64,000 bases of DNA from Firmicutes bacterium AM41-11 (lineage in GTDB: Bacteria > Bacillota_I > Bacilli_A > Erysipelotrichales > Erysipelotrichaceae): positions 186,001-250,000 of the forward strand of contig QUIQ01000001.1 in assembly GCA_003480165.1 (NCBI GenBank), read 5' to 3'. Shown piece by piece: positions 6,881-16,518 of the stretch. Below the pieces are notes generated by a model, which was not told the DNA's origin, ran no database searches, and saw only the letters and a program-made list of their open reading frames with translations. The first letter of the stretch is position 1, and each line of letters starts with the position of its first letter. A program made the translations under genes and the position numbers.

Positions 6881-9800
6881 TTATTCTACACTCTTTAAAC
6901 TATCAACCATCTGAATATTTTGTAGACGTTTTGTCATAAACAATTCCACCAAAAAACCAAACAACATCGTCAATACGATTGCCAGTCCAAAACTATAGAG
7001 AGAGAGTTGCCGACCAAACATGACATAATCCATCTCCACCATATTCATAATAAAGTGATGAAGGGCACAACCAATCGGAATGCCACAAACAGCACCTAAG
7101 AAAACAAGTACATTGTTTTCTCTAAAAATATACGATTTGACTTCCTTTTTACGGAAACCTAATACTTTTAAAGTTGCGATTTCACGCTGGCGTTCGGAAA
7201 TATTCACTTGAATTAAATTGCTTAAGACCACAAATGCTAACAACATACTTGAAATGATAATAGCCCATACAATCACATCTAAGCCTTCGACCATATTTTC
7301 AAAATTGCTTAACGTTGCATCATAGAAGGTAATACCTTCAACATTCGGATAGTCCACTAAAGCTTTTTGGAAGTCTTCATTTACTTTCTGACTTCCCTTG
7401 ATTTTGATTAAAATCGTTTTTGTTTCTGGTAGATTGCCAAAATAGTTTTCATAACAAGCTTCAGTCATAAAGATGGAATGATGCACATACATTTCTGTAA
7501 GTCCAACAACCGGAATCTTTTTCTTAACTCCATTCTCCGCTTCTACCGTAATCGAATCACCGACTTTCACATGCATGTTTTCGGCCAGTTTTTCTGAAAG
7601 TAAAATGCCTTTATCCGTTAATTTCAAAGCTTTTTTATCTTTTCTTTTCCGCAAGGTAACACATTCATCGGCTTGTTTTTGATTCTTAAAAACTTGTACA
7701 TTTAAATTTTCTTTCCCTTTACTTGTTTTAAGTTGGCTGTTATACATATAAATCATATGCGCAGACTTCACTTGTTTTTGACTTTGTATCTTTTCTAACA
7801 ATTGTTCAGCTTGGGTATTTGTTGCCGTATTTTCAACCTGGGCATAGCCATCATACTTATAAATCTCATGGAATTGTAGATCCACAAGATCTTTGATTGA
7901 ATCACGAATACCAAAGCCTGTAACAAGTAAGGCCGAACAGCCCGCTACCCCAATGACCGTTAGAACAAAGCGATGTTTATAACGGAAAATATTTCGCACG
8001 GTTACCTTCGTATTAAAGCTAAAACGTTTCCATAAGAAAGGAATCTTTTCTAAAAGCGTATTCTTACCAAGTTTTGGTGCTTTTGGTCGCATCAATTGTG
8101 AAGGAACTTCTTTCATATCACTTCGACATGCGCCATAACAAGTAGCCAACATGCCAACTAAGAAAGCCACACAAGAAATGACAATCAAATTCCAAGGAAT
8201 GAAGTGCACCATATCCGGTAAGATGTACATCATCCGCCACGTATTATAAATAATGCTAGGGAACGTTAGTAAACCTAGAATCGAACCAATGACTTCACCA
8301 AGAAGGGTCGCAAGGCTGGCATAGAGTAAGTATTTCATCGCACATTGCATACGCGTATAACCTAAGGCTCGCAATGTACCAATTTCCCCCCGTTGTTCAT
8401 CAACCATTCGCTTCATCGTTGTCATACAAACTAAGGCAGCAACCAGAATAAAGAAGACGGGAAAGATTTTACCAATGGCAGCCATTTGATCAACAGTCGC
8501 TTTATAAGTGACGGAAGCATAATGACTTTCTCGATCTAAGACCGTCCATTTACCAGGCTCCATCTGATAGATTTTCTCTTTGGCCTGATCAATTTGTGAC
8601 GTTCCATCTTGGAGTTCTTGGGCTTTTTGGGTTAATACCGTTTTTGCCTCATCTAAAGCTTTTTGACTTTCCGCTAGGGTTTGCGCCAAAGTATTTGAAC
8701 CCTGTTGCCATTGCACCTTGGCACTAGCTAATTGATTGGCCGAAGTATCCAATAGAACTTGGGCTTGATCCATTTGATTTTGGAATTGGTTTAAACCAGC
8801 CAACTGTCCTTCTAATTGGGCTTGTTGCGCTTGTAAGGTAGAGATCATTGCCACAGGATCCGTAATCCCCTTCTCTTGCCAAGCTTTCTCAATGGCTTCT
8901 TTCTGTATTTCAAGATCTTGCTTCTGTTCTATTAACGTAGCTTTTTGAGCAGAAACTTTTTGTTTTAAATCAGCGATGGTATTCTCTTCAGTTAAGCCAA
9001 ATTGTTCCATGAAAGACTCTAATCCGGGACAATCTTTTAATAAACTCTCATCAGGATAAGGAATCGAAACATCTAACGCTTGAATAGAAGCATCCATTTT
9101 TTCGATTGCCGAAGTAATGGTCTGATAAGCACTGAGTGATTGATTTAATTCTGTTAAGGAAGAAGAAATCGTAGTTAAGCCATTTTCCATCTCCGCTTTA
9201 TGGCTAAGAGCTTGGGATAAGGCTTGTTTTTGGGTATTTAACTGGGCATACGCTTGATTTAATTCGGCTTGTTTCTGTTCCAATAAGACCCAATTGTTTT
9301 CTAAATTCGCTTTTTGCTGCGAAGCTTCTTGATCCAGTTTTCTCTGGTTTTCATTTAAGTCATTTTGGCCTTGATCCAGTTGGGCCTTTCCATCCAATAA
9401 ATTCTGTTCTTGTTCTTCTATTTGTCGCAAAGCATCACGTTGCAGGCTATCATAGCGTTTCTTGGCTTGCGTCTTAGCTAATTTCTCAATCCGTTTTTTT
9501 ACCTTTTCACAATCTTTTTGATAGGCATCCGAAAAGGCATACAGCTCTTTACCATGATTGGTTAAGACATTTACCTCCGTATACGCTGCACTTGAAAAAG
9601 CAGCTTCTGGTACATATAAATACGTACGAATTGGTTGATCCGATAGTGTACTGTTTTCTTTGGTTTGATTTAAATATAACGGCGTATCAACCGTACCAAC
9701 GATTTTAACTTTCTTAATTTTCAACTGGTCATTATAAAAAGAAACGGTACTGCCAAGGGCAAAACCAGATTCGAGTTCACTACCATTTTCAGCTAGAGCC

Positions 9801-10192
9801 TCATGTTCATTTTTAGGCATCCGCCCCTTTTTTAAAACAACACGATTGATAGTCTGATTGGGATTGTAGGCGTGAATTCGCGTGACATAAGTCGAATTCT
9901 TACAAGCTGCTAAGACATCGGCAAAATAGGTCCCTTCTACTTTTTTAACCCCTTTGACTGAAGCAATAGCCTGAAGATCCTCCTTGTCAAAACCCAGGTT
10001 GGAATAAAGGGTTAAGTCTTTTAAATTTTCTTTGTCATCATAGGCATCTACACTATAGCCCATAATAGGACTCGAGCCAGATACCCCAACAAAAAAAGCG
10101 ACACCAATTGCTACAATTGCCATCAAAGAAATAAATCGCCCTTTTGTCTGTTTAATTAAACGTAGTACGTTTTTTAACCAAGTTTTATTCAT
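6881..10192 (-). CDS. ABC transporter permease, FtsX/MacB type, with long coiled-coil insert
   Basis: About 1103 residues from ATG at 10192. A first membrane helix (about 20-40) is followed by a beta-rich extracytoplasmic domain. Then comes a very long Gln/Leu-rich coiled coil (roughly 240-590), then FtsX-like helices around 615-735, a second extracytoplasmic domain and a second FtsX core at the C-terminus (about 980-1095). This two-core layout is typical of large exporter permeases in Bacillota that pair with a small LolD/MacB-type ATPase, encoded immediately upstream with a 3-nt overlap-type junction. Coupling of ATP hydrolysis to movements of an outer coiled coil, as in FtsEX or MacB, is likely. 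The substrate is unknown. Confidence 0.85.
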   Translation of the reverse strand: MNKTWLKNVLRLIKQTKGRFISLMAIVAIGVAFFVGVSGSSPIMGYSVDAYDDKENLKDLTLYSNLGFDKEDLQAIASVKGVKKVEGTYFADVLAACKNSTYVTRIHAYNPNQTINRVVLKKGRMPKNEHEALAENGSELESGFALGSTVSFYNDQLKIKKVKIVGTVDTPLYLNQTKENSTLSDQPIRTYLYVPEAAFSSAAYTEVNVLTNHGKELYAFSDAYQKDCEKVKKRIEKLAKTQAKKRYDSLQRDALRQIEEQEQNLLDGKAQLDQGQNDLNENQRKLDQEASQQKANLENNWVLLEQKQAELNQAYAQLNTQKQALSQALSHKAEMENGLTTISSSLTELNQSLSAYQTITSAIEKMDASIQALDVSIPYPDESLLKDCPGLESFMEQFGLTEENTIADLKQKVSAQKATLIEQKQDLEIQKEAIEKAWQEKGITDPVAMISTLQAQQAQLEGQLAGLNQFQNQMDQAQVLLDTSANQLASAKVQWQQGSNTLAQTLAESQKALDEAKTVLTQKAQELQDGTSQIDQAKEKIYQMEPGKWTVLDRESHYASVTYKATVDQMAAIGKIFPVFFILVAALVCMTTMKRMVDEQRGEIGTLRALGYTRMQCAMKYLLYASLATLLGEVIGSILGLLTFPSIIYNTWRMMYILPDMVHFIPWNLIVISCVAFLVGMLATCYGACRSDMKEVPSQLMRPKAPKLGKNTLLEKIPFLWKRFSFNTKVTVRNIFRYKHRFVLTVIGVAGCSALLVTGFGIRDSIKDLVDLQFHEIYKYDGYAQVENTATNTQAEQLLEKIQSQKQVKSAHMIYMYNSQLKTSKGKENLNVQVFKNQKQADECVTLRKRKDKKALKLTDKGILLSEKLAENMHVKVGDSITVEAENGVKKKIPVVGLTEMYVHHSIFMTEACYENYFGNLPETKTILIKIKGSQKVNEDFQKALVDYPNVEGITFYDATLSNFENMVEGLDVIVWAIIISSMLLAFVVLSNLIQVNISERQREIATLKVLGFRKKEVKSYIFRENNVLVFLGAVCGIPIGCALHHFIMNMVEMDYVMFGRQLSLYSFGLAIVLTMLFGFLVELFMTKRLQNIQMVDSLKSVE

Positions 10193-10194
10193 AA

Positions 10195-10896
10195 TTACCA
10201 CTCGATTGTATCTATATCTTGCGGATGTTCATTGACTTCGATTGATTCAATTTTTCCACTTTTTACATGAATGACCTTATCTCCCATTGGACATAAAGCT
10301 AAATTATGCGTAATCACGACAATCGTCATATGCTGCGTTTTCGACATAGTCTGAAGCAACTTGAGAATTTGTTTACCCGTTTTATAATCTAAGGCACCCG
10401 TTGGTTCATCACAAAGTAACAATTTCGGATTCTTAGCCAAAGCGCGCGCAATTGCCACACGTTGTTGTTCGCCACCACTTAACTGACTAGGAAAATTATG
10501 CATACGCTCGGCCAGTCCTACCTGCTTTAGTACTTCCTTAGAGTCCAAAGGATCCTTGCTGATTTCACAAGCGAGTTCAACATTTTCTAAAGCCGTTAGA
10601 TTTTGCACCAAATTATAAAATTGAAAGACAAAGCCAATATCAAAACGCCGATAGTCTGTCAGTTCATTTTCTTGCATCAAATCAATACGTGAGCCATCTA
10701 CTTCAATCTGCCCTTCACTAGCCATATCCATGCCACCAAGAATATTTAGAATCGTACTCTTACCAGCACCCGAAGCACCGGCAATCACGACAAACTCCCC
10801 TTTGGAAATTGTAAAAGAGACGCCATCCAAAGCATAAATGTCTACTTCACCGACATGATAGACTTTTTTAACATCCTGAAAAATTATGTATTCCAT
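10195..10896 (-). CDS. ABC transporter ATP-binding protein, LolD/MacB type
   Basis: 233 residues. Walker [10 protein letters not shown] (40-48), signature LSGGEQQR, Walker [13 protein letters not shown] and the switch histidine in VITHN are all present, so it should be an active ATPase. It partners the coiled-coil FtsX-like permease that follows; its TAA stop directly precedes the permease ATG. The ATG at 10896 aligns with usual family starts but has no Shine-Dalgarno. A perfect TATAAT ends 6 nt before it, suggesting a leaderless transcript. Confidence 0.9.
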   Translation of the reverse strand: MEYIIFQDVKKVYHVGEVDIYALDGVSFTISKGEFVVIAGASGAGKSTILNILGGMDMASEGQIEVDGSRIDLMQENELTDYRRFDIGFVFQFYNLVQNLTALENVELACEISKDPLDSKEVLKQVGLAERMHNFPSQLSGGEQQRVAIARALAKNPKLLLCDEPTGALDYKTGKQILKLLQTMSKTQHMTIVVITHNLALCPMGDKVIHVKSGKIESIEVNEHPQDIDTIEW

Positions 10897-10908
10897 ATCT
10901 CAATTATA
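10897..10908 (-). promoter_or_regulatory. -10 element of the ABC exporter operon, probable leaderless start
   Basis: TATAAT at 10903-10908 (minus strand), then TGAGAT, then ATG. The -35 region is weak and overlaps the comB terminator. Confidence 0.45.
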
Positions 10909-10910
10909 CA

Positions 10911-10939
10911 AAAAAAGCCTTTTCAACAAAAGACTTTTT
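10911..10939 (-). terminator. Terminator after comB
   Basis: Minus strand: AAAAAGTCTTTT pairs with AAAAGGCTTTTT (one G-T pair) around GTTG and ends in a T run. The comB stop codon lies in the loop region. Confidence 0.5.
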
Positions 10940-11597
10940 GGTTCCCATCATCCTTTACTTCAATCACAAAATCAAACTGATTGACTTGGGTCGCAAAGAA
11001 GAAATCATCTCTGGGAAAAATTAAATTGTTCGGGTCTAAAAACTTCTTGCCATCGGTTTCTTTTAAAGCCTCAATCCCACTAGCTAAATCAAAATCGCTA
11101 TGTTCTAGAAGGCTTTTAATATAGCGGGCACAAAGCACATCTTCATCCGCGCGACTTACTCCTTGATTGCCCATTGCCACAAGAGATACTTGTTCGGGAT
11201 TTTTCGCTTCGATATAACGTGCAATCGCTGCAGCATTGACTAGAGATCCGGTAATAATCGCATCGGCTTTTGTCGCATTGACAATACCCTGCGTACCAGC
11301 GCTGGTTGTATGAATACAAGTTTTACCAGTAAAATCTAAATCTTTGATTTGACTGGGACTGTTGCCAAAATCACAACCCTCGACTTGAGCTCCTTTTCTT
11401 TCCCCAAATAAAGGCCAGTCTGGATGTTCTTTTTTTAAGGCAAAAGCACTTTCTAATTGCCCCACAGGAATAATTCGCAAAGCCCCTTTAGAGAACAAAT
11501 AAGCCTCTAAACTAAACGCTCGAAAAACATCAATGATAACGGTTAATCCTTCGGCCTTTTTGGCGCCTTCTATACATTCTAAAATTTCAATTTTCAT
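10923..11597 (-). CDS. comB: 2-phosphosulfolactate phosphatase family protein (ComB)
   Basis: 224 residues from the ATG at 11597, which overlaps the HAD gene stop as ATGA and has GAAGGGTG upstream. Family features are VIDVFRAFS near the N-terminus, GERKG, GNSP, TTSAGTQG and AMGNQGVSRADEDVLCA. ComB is a Mg-dependent phosphatase that makes sulfolactate, in methanogens for coenzyme M. Bacterial homologues are common but their real substrate is often unknown, and no sulfolactate or coenzyme M genes are nearby. Coupling to a HAD phosphatase gene suggests metabolite housekeeping. Confidence 0.8.
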   Translation of the reverse strand: MKIEILECIEGAKKAEGLTVIIDVFRAFSLEAYLFSKGALRIIPVGQLESAFALKKEHPDWPLFGERKGAQVEGCDFGNSPSQIKDLDFTGKTCIHTTSAGTQGIVNATKADAIITGSLVNAAAIARYIEAKNPEQVSLVAMGNQGVSRADEDVLCARYIKSLLEHSDFDLASGIEALKETDGKKFLDPNNLIFPRDDFFFATQVNQFDFVIEVKDDGNQKVFC

Positions 11598-12367
11598 AAA
11601 CACCCTTCTATCCATTGATTTAAAACAACGGCTACACCATCTTCTTCAATACTTGGTGCAATAATATCCGCTTGTGCTTTTAATGCATCAATCGCATTTC
11701 CCATTGCCACCGAACAATCGACAACTTTTGCCAGCGGCAAATCATTTAAGGAATCCCCAAAACTAATGGTTTTGTCTGGTTTGAAATGATCCATTAATAC
11801 TTGGGCAGCACTGGCTTTGGTATGTTTGGGACTAAAGAATTCCAAATGCGAAGTTTCACGATGCACCTCATACGAAAAAGGTTTCGCAAAGCGTAATGCG
11901 GTATCAAAGTCCTTTTGGGAATCCATCCACATTTCAATTTTCACGCAATCATCATACGCGTCTACTTGCTCCCATAAAACAGCTTCGGAAATTCCCGAGC
12001 TTTTAAAATAGGAGCGTAATTTATGATAGTCTTTTTTCACAATACTGTGATCCCATTTTTGTAAGTCGTATTCAATATGCGCTTGTTCTAATTCTTTGAC
12101 TAGATTTAAAACATCTTCTTCCTGCATCGTATCATGAATCCACAATTGATTCTGGACATATAAAACGGCTCCATTGCAACAAAGATACGCATCAAAGTTT
12201 AAATCTTTGATAGCCTGTGGTAAAAAACCAAAAGAACGCCCACTAGCCACACAACACAGCGTACCATGTGCCTGGGCATTGGCAATGGCTTGTGCTACAG
12301 CTGGTCGTACAACACCTATTTCTGATGAATAAACTGTTCCATCAATATCAAAAAAAGCTAAATTCAT
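11594..12367 (-). CDS. Cof-type HAD-superfamily phosphatase
   Basis: 257 residues. HAD motif I is FFDIDGT with the nucleophile D7 and acid D9. Motif II Ser/Thr lies in VASGRS, the motif III lysine precedes TISFGDSLNDLPL, which is motif IV. The large C2B cap places it in the Cof/YbjI group of sugar-phosphate or cofactor phosphatases; substrate cannot be read from sequence. GAGGAAG lies just before the ATG. It overlaps comB by 4 nt. Confidence 0.85.
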   Translation of the reverse strand: MNLAFFDIDGTVYSSEIGVVRPAVAQAIANAQAHGTLCCVASGRSFGFLPQAIKDLNFDAYLCCNGAVLYVQNQLWIHDTMQEEDVLNLVKELEQAHIEYDLQKWDHSIVKKDYHKLRSYFKSSGISEAVLWEQVDAYDDCVKIEMWMDSQKDFDTALRFAKPFSYEVHRETSHLEFFSPKHTKASAAQVLMDHFKPDKTISFGDSLNDLPLAKVVDCSVAMGNAIDALKAQADIIAPSIEEDGVAVVLNQWIEGCL

Positions 12368-12381
12368 TCTTCCTCTTCCTC

Positions 12382-12409
12382 AAAAATAAAAAAACGTCCC
12401 TAGGGACGT
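12382..12409 (-). terminator. Terminator after tRNA-Ser
   Basis: Perfect palindrome ACGTCCCTAGGGACGT (12394-12409), followed on the minus strand by a long T-rich run, about 10 nt beyond the tRNA 3' end. Confidence 0.8.
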
Positions 12410-12419
12410 ACAAGACAAA

Positions 12420-12508
12420 TGGCGGAGCCGGTGGGATTCGAACCCACGGGGCCGTTAAGCCTACTCGAATTCCAATCGAGCCCGTTATGACCACTTCGAT
12501 ACGGCTCC
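12420..12508 (-). tRNA. tRNA-Ser(GGA)
   Basis: 89 nt. Acceptor GGAGCCG pairs with CGGCTCC; the anticodon stem CTCGA/TCGAG encloses TTGGAAT, anticodon GGA. A long variable arm of serine type and a T arm GTGGG-TTCGAAT-CCCAC follow. CCA is encoded. Confidence 0.95.
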
Positions 12509-12548
12509 AAGCCATTTCATCATACACAACCCTTTTCGAATTGTCAAT

Positions 12549-13286
12549 TTAGTCTAAATCAACGACTTGGGAAAAAACTTGACCAATCGAATCATGAATC
12601 ACAAGATCTGCTTGATGATCCATACTCGTTGCATCACGATTGATTAAGACAAGATGCTTCCCATGAAAGTACTGTAATAAACCTGCAGCCGGATAAACCA
12701 CTAAACTTGTTCCCCCGACAATCAATAAGTCCGCTTGTTCAATAGCTTGTACAGCGCCATAGATAGTCGCTTCATCTAAGCCTTCTTCATATAAAACAAC
12801 ATCCGGTTTGATAATACCCTGACACATAGGACAAACAGGTATGCCATCCGCATTGCGACTGGCCATCGTCTCTTCTAGCGTATAGTGTGAATGACATTTC
12901 ACACAAGTATTCTTTAAAACCGAACCATGTAGTTCAAAGACGTTTTTCGAACCTGCTTTTTGATGAAGGCCATCAATATTTTGTGTAACAACAGCTTTTA
13001 GTTTTCCCATTTTTTCTAACTTGGCCAAGGCTAAATGTGCTTTATTTGGCTTGGCATCGGGAAAAATCATTTGATTAAAATAGAATTCATAAAATTCTTT
13101 GGGATTTGATACAAAGAAGCTATGGCTGATCATCTGTTCAGCGGGATAGCGATATTGTTTTTTGTACAATCCATTATCGCTACGAAAATCAGGAATATTA
13201 CTTTCGGTAGAAACGCCAGCTCCCCCAAAAAATACAATATTATCCGATTCTTGAATCCAATCCTTTAACGTTTGAATATCTGACAT
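12549..13286 (-). CDS. cobB: NAD-dependent protein deacylase, sirtuin
   Basis: 245 residues from ATG at 13286, which has AGGAG 9 nt upstream; two earlier in-frame ATGs lack this. Sir2 motifs are GGAGVSTESNIPDFRS, TQNIDGLHQKAG and ELHGS with the catalytic His, and two Cys pairs (CVKC and CPMC) for zinc. It removes acyl groups from lysines using NAD+ in the cytosol. A TATAAT lies about 20 nt upstream of the ATG, between the clpB terminator and the gene, so it probably has its own promoter. Confidence 0.9.
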   Translation of the reverse strand: MSDIQTLKDWIQESDNIVFFGGAGVSTESNIPDFRSDNGLYKKQYRYPAEQMISHSFFVSNPKEFYEFYFNQMIFPDAKPNKAHLALAKLEKMGKLKAVVTQNIDGLHQKAGSKNVFELHGSVLKNTCVKCHSHYTLEETMASRNADGIPVCPMCQGIIKPDVVLYEEGLDEATIYGAVQAIEQADLLIVGGTSLVVYPAAGLLQYFHGKHLVLINRDATSMDHQADLVIHDSIGQVFSQVVDLD

Positions 13287-13315
13287 AGAAATCATCTCCT
13301 GCACCTATTATAACG

Positions 13316-13343
13316 CAAAAATAGAGGGAATGAGTCCCTCTAT
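13316..13343 (-). terminator. Terminator after clpB
   Basis: ATAGAGGGA pairs with TCCCTCTAT around a 5-nt loop, then TTTTT on the minus strand. The clpB TAG stop is part of the stem. Confidence 0.8.
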
Positions 13344-15898
13344 TCACTGACGGAGAATGTATATTGTCCATCCACAAAATCCACAAAGATTTCTGCTTCC
13401 TTGACAACGCCTTCTTCAATCATCTTTTTGGCAATTTGCGTTTCGATGTTTCTTTGAATGTATCGTTTCATTGGACGGGCACCAAAGACTGGATCAACAC
13501 CCATTTTCGCAATCTGACTAAATACTGCATCACTGACATGTAAGTTGATATCTCTTTGGGCTAAACGATGTTGTAGCTCACCAATGAACTTGTGGGCAAT
13601 CTTGATAAAGGCAGCATCATCCAGGGCATTGAAGACAATTATTTCATCAATACGGTTGATAAATTCCGGCTTGAAATGACGCTTTACTTCATCCATATAC
13701 TTCGTTTGTCTTTCTTCATTAGAAATGTTTTCAAACGCATATTGCGAACCTAAATTACTTGTCAAAATGATAATGGTATTCTTAAAGTCAACCGTTACCC
13801 CTTTTGAATCGGTAATTCGTCCATCATCCAAGATCTGTAACAATACGTTAAAGACATCTGGATGGGCTTTTTCAATTTCATCAAATAAGACAATACTATA
13901 TGGATTTCGACGTACGGCTTCGGTCAATTGACCACCTTCATCGTATCCTACATATCCAGGAGGCGCACCAATTAAACGGGAAACACTGTGTTTTTCCATG
14001 TATTCAGACATATCAATACGTACAATGTGTCGTTCATCATCGAATAGTTGTTCAGCCAAAGCTTTGGCAACTTCGGTTTTACCAACTCCAGTTGGTCCTA
14101 AGAACATAAAGGAACCAATTGGTCGATTTTCATCTTGGATTTGTGCTTTTGAACGTAAAATCGCATCCGTGACTAATTCTAGCGCTTGGTCTTGACCAAC
14201 AACTCGTTTTGCCAAAACTTGTTCCAGATGAAGTAATTTTGTTCGTTCGCTTTCTACCAAACGATTGACTTCTACACCAGTCCAGCGCGAAACGATTTTC
14301 GCAATCATTTCTTCATCAACCGTCTCTTGGATCAAAGCGCCTTCTTTGTCGGTTGTATTGACTTTGGCAATCTTCGCTTCCAATTCGGGAATCACGCCAT
14401 ATTGTAGACGCGCAGCATCTTCATAACGAGCTTCATTTTGGGCTTGTTGCAAATCCAAACGGGCTTTCTCTAAAGCTTTTTTATCTTCTTGGGCATGCGA
14501 TAATGCATTCTTTTCATCTTCCCATTGACTGCGCATTTCATCACGTTGAGATTGATAACGAGCTAATTCATCTTCGATTTCTTCGCGTCTTTCAACCGAT
14601 TTCTTTTCGGTTTCTTTTTGTAGAGAAGTCTTTTCAATTTGTAACTGAAGAATCTTACGTTCGAGCTCATCCAACTCTTGTGGCATACTTTCCATTTCTA
14701 CTTTTAAAGTTGCACAAGCTTCATCGACTAAGTCAATGGCTTTATCTGGCAAGAAACGATCCGTAATATAACGATCGGATAAAGTGGCAGCACTAACCAA
14801 AGCTTCATCTAGAATACGCACACCATGGTAGGATTCAAAACGATCCTTTAAACCACGCAAGATACTAATCGTTTGCACAACGGTTGGTTCTTGAACCATA
14901 ACCTTTTGGAAACGACGTTCCAATGCGGCATCTTTTTCGATATATTTACGATATTCATTAAAAGTCGTAGCACCAATACAATGTAGTTCACCACGCGCTA
15001 ACATTGGTTTTAACAAGTTGGCTGCATCCATACTACCTTCGGTTTTACCAGCTCCAACTAAGTTATGAATTTCATCGATGAACAAGATAATTTGTCCATT
15101 ACTCTTCTTCACTTCATCCAAAATAGATTTCAAACGTTCCTCAAATTCACCACGGTATTTAGCCCCGGCAATCAAAGAACCCATATCCAATTCAATCAAA
15201 CGTTTTTCTTTTAAAGATTCTGGCACATCGCCTTTCATAATACGCCATGCCAAACCTTCGACAACGGCTGTTTTACCTACACCAGGTTCACCAATCAAAA
15301 CAGGGTTATTTTTGGTCTTACGCGAAAGAATCTGCATAACCCGACGAATCTCATCATCACGACCGATAATTGGATCAATCTTACCAGAACGAACTTCTTC
15401 CACTAAATCTCGTCCATATTTTTTTAGAGATTCCACATTATCTTCGGAATTTGGCGTATCGTAAGCTTTTCCGTTTCGTCTTTCCAATTCAGCTTGTTCA
15501 CACTGTTTTTCATTTAAATTAAATTCTTTCACCAAACGTTTAGAAATATAGGAACCATTAAACATTAAAGCTAACCAAACACTGGCAACTGAAAGATATG
15601 TCTCTTGATGATTAGCGGCCCATTGTTGGGCTTTTTCTAAGGATTTCTGTACTTCATTCGATAAGTTCAACTGCGAACTACTAGCCCGGGAAATATGTCG
15701 ATTCTCTTCTTCGATAATAGAAAGCGCTCTTTGTTTATCCACGTTGACTCGTTCAAACAAACCATTTAAGATATCGTCTTTAAAAATTGCTTCTAAGACA
15801 TCAATCGTATCAACACTTGGATGTTGACGGGATTGTGCACTATTCACTGCATTCATTAATACAGTTTGAAGTCTTTCCGAAATTTTATCATTGTTCAT
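13340..15898 (-). CDS. clpB: ClpB disaggregase ATPase
   Basis: 852 residues, the usual ClpB length. It has an N-domain (1-145), NBD1 with Walker A GEPGVGKT near 205 and Walker [10 protein letters not shown], a long coiled-coil middle domain (about 405-520), and NBD2 with GPTGVGKT near 600 and [16 protein letters not shown]. There is no ClpP-binding loop of the ClpA/ClpC type. It forms hexamers that pull proteins out of aggregates together with DnaK. AGGAGG precedes the ATG. Upstream lies a strong promoter covered by two CIRCE-like operators, so it should be repressed by HrcA and induced by heat. Confidence 0.95.
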   Translation of the reverse strand: MNNDKISERLQTVLMNAVNSAQSRQHPSVDTIDVLEAIFKDDILNGLFERVNVDKQRALSIIEEENRHISRASSSQLNLSNEVQKSLEKAQQWAANHQETYLSVASVWLALMFNGSYISKRLVKEFNLNEKQCEQAELERRNGKAYDTPNSEDNVESLKKYGRDLVEEVRSGKIDPIIGRDDEIRRVMQILSRKTKNNPVLIGEPGVGKTAVVEGLAWRIMKGDVPESLKEKRLIELDMGSLIAGAKYRGEFEERLKSILDEVKKSNGQIILFIDEIHNLVGAGKTEGSMDAANLLKPMLARGELHCIGATTFNEYRKYIEKDAALERRFQKVMVQEPTVVQTISILRGLKDRFESYHGVRILDEALVSAATLSDRYITDRFLPDKAIDLVDEACATLKVEMESMPQELDELERKILQLQIEKTSLQKETEKKSVERREEIEDELARYQSQRDEMRSQWEDEKNALSHAQEDKKALEKARLDLQQAQNEARYEDAARLQYGVIPELEAKIAKVNTTDKEGALIQETVDEEMIAKIVSRWTGVEVNRLVESERTKLLHLEQVLAKRVVGQDQALELVTDAILRSKAQIQDENRPIGSFMFLGPTGVGKTEVAKALAEQLFDDERHIVRIDMSEYMEKHSVSRLIGAPPGYVGYDEGGQLTEAVRRNPYSIVLFDEIEKAHPDVFNVLLQILDDGRITDSKGVTVDFKNTIIILTSNLGSQYAFENISNEERQTKYMDEVKRHFKPEFINRIDEIIVFNALDDAAFIKIAHKFIGELQHRLAQRDINLHVSDAVFSQIAKMGVDPVFGARPMKRYIQRNIETQIAKKMIEEGVVKEAEIFVDFVDGQYTFSVSE

Positions 15899-15912
15899 AA
15901 GTCAGCCCTCCT

Positions 15913-15985
15913 TTAGCACTCTTATATTCTAACTGCTAACTGTAGTATAGCACTTCCTTTAGCACTGTCAAGAGGTGAGTGCTAT
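15913..15985 (-). promoter_or_regulatory. clpB promoter with two CIRCE operators (HrcA sites)
   Basis: Promoter on the minus strand: TTGACA (15966-15971), 16 nt, TATACT (15944-15949). CIRCE consensus is TTAGCACTC-N9-GAGTGCTAA. Site 1 (15959-15985) has TTAGCACTG-N9-GAGTGCTAT, 8/9 in each arm, and covers the -35. Site 2 (15913-15939) has TTAGCACTC-N9-AACTGCTAA, 9/9 and 7/9, and covers the start region. Together they bracket the promoter. Confidence 0.85.
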
Positions 15986-16516
15986 ATTTTTAAGATTTTT
16001 TAAGCGCCAATTTTCAATATAATGAACCAATCGAATTCCCAAATAGCCAGAAAGAATACCAACGAAAATACCGCCTAAAATATCCGTTGGATAATGAACA
16101 AAAAGATATAAACGGGATATCGCAATCAAACTAGCGGGAATAAAACAATACGTTGCATACTTTTTCGCATGGGAATAATATAAGGCACCAACTGCCGCAA
16201 AAGAAATCGAAGTATGTCCCGAAGGAAAGGATGCACCCGATGGTTGCGGAATTAATAATTTAACATTATGTATGACTTGGCAAGGACGAAGACGCTCAAA
16301 GACATTTTTTAACAGGCCATTGCATAAAAGAAAATCAATCACGATACAAACAAACATTACAATACCTAAAAATCTTGTTCTTGGTTGAATGAGGAATATT
16401 CCAATCAACAAAAGCCATAGAATGCCACCATCTCCTAAATGCGTAATGAAAACCATAATTCTATCTAAGATTGGCGTATGAAGCGATTGAAACCAAAATA
16501 AGATTTGAAGCTCCAT
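15968..16516 (-). CDS. PAP2-family membrane phosphatase
   Basis: About 182 residues with several membrane helices. The three PAP2 catalytic motifs are present: K-x6-RP (KNVFERLRP), PSGH, and SR-x5-H-x3-D (SRLYLFVHYPTD). Likely substrates are lipid phosphates such as undecaprenyl pyrophosphate or phosphatidate at the outer membrane face. ATG at 16516 is preferred; a TTG at 16522 would overlap the DUF368 stop by 4 nt. Its last codons lie within the distal CIRCE of clpB. DUF368 proteins are linked to undecaprenyl phosphate recycling, so the pair makes functional sense. Confidence 0.85.
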   Translation of the reverse strand: MELQILFWFQSLHTPILDRIMVFITHLGDGGILWLLLIGIFLIQPRTRFLGIVMFVCIVIDFLLCNGLLKNVFERLRPCQVIHNVKLLIPQPSGASFPSGHTSISFAAVGALYYSHAKKYATYCFIPASLIAISRLYLFVHYPTDILGGIFVGILSGYLGIRLVHYIENWRLKNLKNIALTS

Positions 16517-16518
16517 CT

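Noticed and set aside
15078-15464. 128-codon plus-strand open frame
   Set aside because: Antisense to clpB; composition mirrors the complementary codons and no start signal is present.
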